This document shows, one piece after another, positions 5,355-8,121 of a stretch of 8,121 nucleotides of DNA. Source of the stretch: a bacterium (lineage in GTDB: Bacteria > Ratteibacteria > UBA8468 > B48-G9 > JAFGKM01); NCBI GenBank assembly GCA_029548585.1, contig JAKPNC010000185.1, positions 1-8,121 of the forward strand, in the 5' to 3' direction. Made by a program: the position numbers and the translations under genes. The notes beneath the pieces were generated by a model. That model searched no databases. It was not told the DNA's origin and saw only the letters and a program-made list of their open reading frames with translations. The first letter of the stretch is position 1, and each line of letters begins with the position of its first letter.

Positions 5355-6845
5355 ATGAAAAGGAGATATTTTGTTTCCGGTATTACGATAGGGCTTTTGC
5401 TTTCACTGCTTGGTTTCTACGTTTCAAGCAATTTTTGCGGACGAGTTTTCGGAAGGTTTGGCCAGGGACGGAATCCTTACGTGCTGGCAAGCGCGGGAAG
5501 CGAAGTTGTAAACCTGCAGAACAGCTTTGTTAACATTGCAAAAGCTGTCAAGCCCTCGGTTGTCCAGATAACGACAGAGAGGACCGTAACCCAGAGGTAT
5601 TGGGATCCCTTCGGAGATTTTGAGGGTTTCTTCAGGTCTCCATTCGAAGATTTCTTCGGGTCTCCGAAAAGAGAGGGTCCTAAAACATTCGAAAAGAAGG
5701 AGCAGGGGCTTGGTTCAGGGTTCATTGTTGACGAGAGCGGCTTTATATTAACCAACAACCATGTAATAAAGGGAGTGGACAAGATTTCGGTAACCCTTAA
5801 CGACGGTTTCCACAGGTATGACGCAAAGGTTGTAGGCAACGATCCAAAGACCGACCTCGCGCTCATAAAGATAGATGCAAGAGGAGTTCCCCTGACTGCA
5901 GTCAGGCTGGGCAATTCTGACATGATAGAGCCCGGGGAATGGGTAATGGCTATCGGCAATCCCATGGGTCTTGCGGCTTCCGTTTCGGTCGGTGTGATCA
6001 GCGCCAAGGGCAGGAGCGGTTTCGGAATAACCCAGTACGAGGATTTCATACAGACAGATGCTGCGATAAATCCCGGAAATTCCGGAGGTCCGCTCATCAA
6101 TATTAACTCAGAAGTCATTGGGATAAATACTTTCATTGTCTCCCCACAGGTAGCATCAAACCTGGGATTTGCAATACCCGTCAACATGGCAAAGCATGTA
6201 TTTTCCGAGCTCAGGGATAAAGGGAAGGTCGTGAGAGGATACCTTGGGGTTTCGCTTCAGCCGATGAACGAGGACCTTGCAAAATCATTCGGCCTCAACA
6301 ATTCCAAGGGTGCGCTTGTTCTGCAGGTCATGCCCGGCACGCCGGCGGAAAAGGCGGGTGTAAAGGAAGAGGATATCATCGTCAGTTTCGACGGCAAAGA
6401 GGTGGAAGACATGAAGGACCTTCAGATGAAGGTCGCGGACACACCCGTGGGCAAGAAGGTAAGGCTGGTGGTATGGAGAGAAAGGAAGAACGTGGAATTG
6501 AGTCTGGTAACCGCGGAGATGCCTTCAGATGAACAGCTCGCTTCCGCTGTGGAAAGTTCTTCGTGGAGAGGCATGAAGGTTTCGGCCATAACCGCGGAGA
6601 TGAAGGAGAGGCTCAGGACAGATGATTCCTCGGGAGTGGTGGTGATAATGGTAGAGCCGGGTTCTCCCGCGTCCTTGTCAGGGATCACTCCGGGGACAGT
6701 CATACTGGGACTTGACGGGATTAACCTCAAGGGGCTGAAGGAATATAACGAGGCCGTTAAGAAGGTTCCCAGGGAAAAAGACGTAAGGCTTAAGGTTCGG
6801 CAGGGCGCAAATAACAGGATCCTTATCTTAAAGGGTGAAAAATAA
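5355..6845 (+). CDS. htrA: HtrA/DegP-type periplasmic serine protease with two PDZ domains
   Basis: This is an envelope quality-control protease of the Deg/HtrA family, which degrades or refolds misfolded exported proteins as oligomers. The 496-residue product starts with two Arg and a hydrophobic segment (about residues 5-25). That segment acts as a signal peptide or membrane anchor placing the rest outside the cytoplasm. A Phe/Asp-rich LA-type loop at about 82-103 precedes the trypsin-like domain. The catalytic triad is complete: His136 (TNNHVI), Asp167 (TDLALIKI) and Ser243 (NPGNSGGPL). PDZ1 spans about 294-384 (GYLGVSLQ ... GALVLQVMPGTPAEKAG) and PDZ2 about 402-494 (GVVVIMVEPGSPASLSG). 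GGGGAGG at 5340-5346, 8 nt before ATG 5355, supports the start. An upstream inverted repeat may regulate it. The gene overlaps recX by 11 bp, so it probably leads an htrA-recX-alaS unit. It could equally be named degP; one anchored Do-like type is as far as sequence goes. Confidence 0.95.
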   Translation: MKRRYFVSGITIGLLLSLLGFYVSSNFCGRVFGRFGQGRNPYVLASAGSEVVNLQNSFVNIAKAVKPSVVQITTERTVTQRYWDPFGDFEGFFRSPFEDFFGSPKREGPKTFEKKEQGLGSGFIVDESGFILTNNHVIKGVDKISVTLNDGFHRYDAKVVGNDPKTDLALIKIDARGVPLTAVRLGNSDMIEPGEWVMAIGNPMGLAASVSVGVISAKGRSGFGITQYEDFIQTDAAINPGNSGGPLININSEVIGINTFIVSPQVASNLGFAIPVNMAKHVFSELRDKGKVVRGYLGVSLQPMNEDLAKSFGLNNSKGALVLQVMPGTPAEKAGVKEEDIIVSFDGKEVEDMKDLQMKVADTPVGKKVRLVVWRERKNVELSLVTAEMPSDEQLASAVESSSWRGMKVSAITAEMKERLRTDDSSGVVVIMVEPGSPASLSGITPGTVILGLDGINLKGLKEYNEAVKKVPREKDVRLKVRQGANNRILILKGEK

Positions 6846-7302
6846 GAGACTCTTCGGCGAGGTGTTTAAGGCTCTTTCGAAAAGGGCACTTTCGGAAGAA
6901 GAGATAAGGGAGAGAATCGGGGGCCGTTTCCCTGACGATGAGTGCGACGAGATCATATCCGGGTTGAAGAATAAGAGGTACATCGACGATGAAAGGCTTG
7001 CGCGGGATATGGCCGAGAAGTTTGCAGGGAAAGGCAAGGGTTACCATTATATAACCCGTTATCTTCATCTCAGGAAGATCAGAAATGAGATAATTGAGGA
7101 TATTCAAAAAAACTTCGATTACCAAAGGGAGTTTGAATCGGCGCGATATCTGCTTGATTCAAAGGCAAAGAGAAAGAAACCCTCTGCGTTGGCTGCCTTG
7201 TTGAAAGGAAGAGGGTTTTCTTCTTTAACAATGGAAAGGATAGCGGAAATTTTCGAGAGGTCCGCGGAAGAAGGGCGCATGACATGGAAAGCAAAAAAAT
7301 AA
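6835..7302 (+). CDS. recX: Regulatory protein RecX
   Basis: RecX is a small cytoplasmic modulator that binds RecA filaments and usually inhibits RecA ATPase and strand exchange. The 155-residue, charged, all-helical protein matches the short RecX form. The first helical repeat reads FKALSKRALSEEEIRERI (residues 10-27), and the conserved YIDDERLARDMAEKF stretch follows at about 50-64. Later repeats contain DYQREFESARYLL and ALLKGRGFSSLTMERI. The start is GTG 6835, 11 bp inside the htrA end. No good Shine-Dalgarno is in range (AGGA at 6816-6819 is too far), which suggests translation depends on ribosomes leaving htrA. A second in-frame GTG at 6862 would cut into the first repeat. recX normally sits directly after recA. 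Here it is 2.75 kb downstream, behind two unrelated genes, yet still directly before alaS, which it overlaps by 19 bp. The identity is well supported despite the low conservation of this family. Confidence 0.88.
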   Translation: MKNKRLFGEVFKALSKRALSEEEIRERIGGRFPDDECDEIISGLKNKRYIDDERLARDMAEKFAGKGKGYHYITRYLHLRKIRNEIIEDIQKNFDYQREFESARYLLDSKAKRKKPSALAALLKGRGFSSLTMERIAEIFERSAEEGRMTWKAKK

Positions 7303-8121
7303 GAAGCACATATATCGATTTTTTCAGGAAGAAAGGCCATACTGTTGTCCCTGGAAGCAGCCTTGTTCCTTTTGACGATGCGACGCTTCTTTTTACCAGC
7401 GCCGGCATGGTACAGTTCAAGAAGCTGTGGGCAACCGACGGTCTTCTCAATTACTCCAGGGCGGTATCCTGCCAGAAATGCATGAGGGCCGGTGGCAAAG
7501 ACAGCGATTTTGACAAGATAGGCATAAGCAGCAGGCACCATACTTTCTTCGAGATGCTCGGCAATTTTTCATTCGGGGATTATTTCAAGGAGGAAGCCAT
7601 AGAATGGGCGAGCGAGTTTGTCTTTCATGTCCTGGGACTACCCGTTGAAAAGATATGGGTTTCGTACTACGGGGAGGACCGGGAGACCTTTGATATATGG
7701 AAGAAATTCCTGCCGGCAGAAAGGATTGTGCCGCTGGGTAAAAAGGACAATTTCTGGGGGCCTGCCGGGGATACTGGGCCTTGCGGACCGTGCACTGAGC
7801 TCTACTTTGATTCCGGCAAGGAGAAATCATGCGGCCCCGGTTGCCTGCCGGGGTGCGACTGCGACAGGTTCCTTGAATTCTGGAACCTCGTATTTCCCCA
7901 GTACGACATGCAGGAAGACAAGAGCCTGCTTCCTCTCAGGAGAAGAGGGGTTGACACGGGCATGGGGCTTGAACGCATCTCCCGGATAATGCAGGGAACA
8001 GATTCCAACTATGAGACGGATCTCTTTTTCCCCATCATCAGGAAGACCGAAGAGGTATCGGGGCTCAGTTATTTCCGGGACGCCGATTCCAGGGTTTTCT
8101 TCCGGAGGATCTCAGACCACG
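7284..8121 (+). CDS. alaS: Alanyl-tRNA synthetase, N-terminal part (3' end outside window)
   Basis: This class II synthetase charges tRNA-Ala with alanine. The frame stays open to the window end, giving about 279 of a usual 850-900 residues, all within the aminoacylation core. The N-terminus IRSTYIDFFRKKGHTVVPGS is typical. TSAGMVQFKKLW (residues 38-49), the long RAGGK ... RHHTFFEMLGNFSFGDYFK block (68-102, motif 2 region), the Cys-rich CGPGC...CDCDRFLEFWNLVF stretch and motif 3 GMGLERI (226-232) follow. ATG 7284 is chosen because GAAGGG at 7270-7275 lies 8 nt upstream and homologues begin about here. This places the start 19 bp inside recX, so the genes are probably co-translated. The editing domain, C-Ala domain and any later fault lie outside the window. 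Confidence 0.97.
   Translation, partial: MESKKIRSTYIDFFRKKGHTVVPGSSLVPFDDATLLFTSAGMVQFKKLWATDGLLNYSRAVSCQKCMRAGGKDSDFDKIGISSRHHTFFEMLGNFSFGDYFKEEAIEWASEFVFHVLGLPVEKIWVSYYGEDRETFDIWKKFLPAERIVPLGKKDNFWGPAGDTGPCGPCTELYFDSGKEKSCGPGCLPGCDCDRFLEFWNLVFPQYDMQEDKSLLPLRRRGVDTGMGLERISRIMQGTDSNYETDLFFPIIRKTEEVSGLSYFRDADSRVFFRRISDH

Noticed and set aside
5598..5663. Phe/Asp-rich low-complexity stretch in the protease (about residues 82-103)
   Set aside because: It first looked like an inserted repeat, but a variable aromatic/acidic LA loop before the catalytic His is usual in Deg/HtrA proteases.
7618..7989. 123-codon + strand frame inside alaS
   Set aside because: It is out of frame with alaS, whose conserved motifs run through the whole stretch, so it is a shadow frame.

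Overview
The window is ordinary, densely packed bacterial chromosome. It has about 50% GC, all recognised genes are on the + strand, and I see no mobile element, CRISPR array, tRNA or rRNA. Frequent ATA (Ile) and AGG/AGA (Arg) codons, an ilvB-ilvN-ilvC operon, and a thpR-recA ... recX-alaS neighbourhood would suit an anaerobic deltaproteobacterial (Desulfobacterota), Nitrospirota or similar lineage. That assignment is inference from protein style and gene order. No 16S or other decisive marker is present.

Region 1 (1-2305) is a branched-chain amino acid module. It holds the 3' end of ilvB (acetolactate synthase large subunit), ilvN (regulatory subunit) and ilvC (ketol-acid reductoisomerase). 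It closes with a strong rho-independent terminator at 2275-2305. The ilvB-ilvN gap contains a 13-codon reading frame with a better Shine-Dalgarno than ilvN itself. IlvC has a cofactor-specificity loop that lacks the usual Arg/Ser phosphate contacts and carries Glu, which predicts NADH preference.

Region 2 (2315-5243) is an RNA/DNA-maintenance block. thpR (2'-5' RNA ligase / cyclic phosphodiesterase family) starts only 9 nt after the terminator T-tract. A 203-bp gap follows that contains a good sigma-70-type promoter, then recA. A Gfo/Idh/MocA-family oxidoreductase overlaps the recA stop through ATGA.

Region 3 (5244-8121) begins with a 111-bp gap carrying an 8-bp inverted repeat. It continues with an HtrA/DegP-type protease, recX and the 5' part of alaS. 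These three genes overlap end to end, so they are probably one transcription unit with coupled translation.

Taken together, the familiar recA-recX-alaS order appears here split by two extra genes: a sugar-type dehydrogenase translationally joined to recA, and an envelope protease joined to recX. I do not see a convincing new multi-gene system. The observations most worth checking are the split cluster, the KARI cofactor loop, the terminator set against the thpR start, and the leader reading frame before ilvN.
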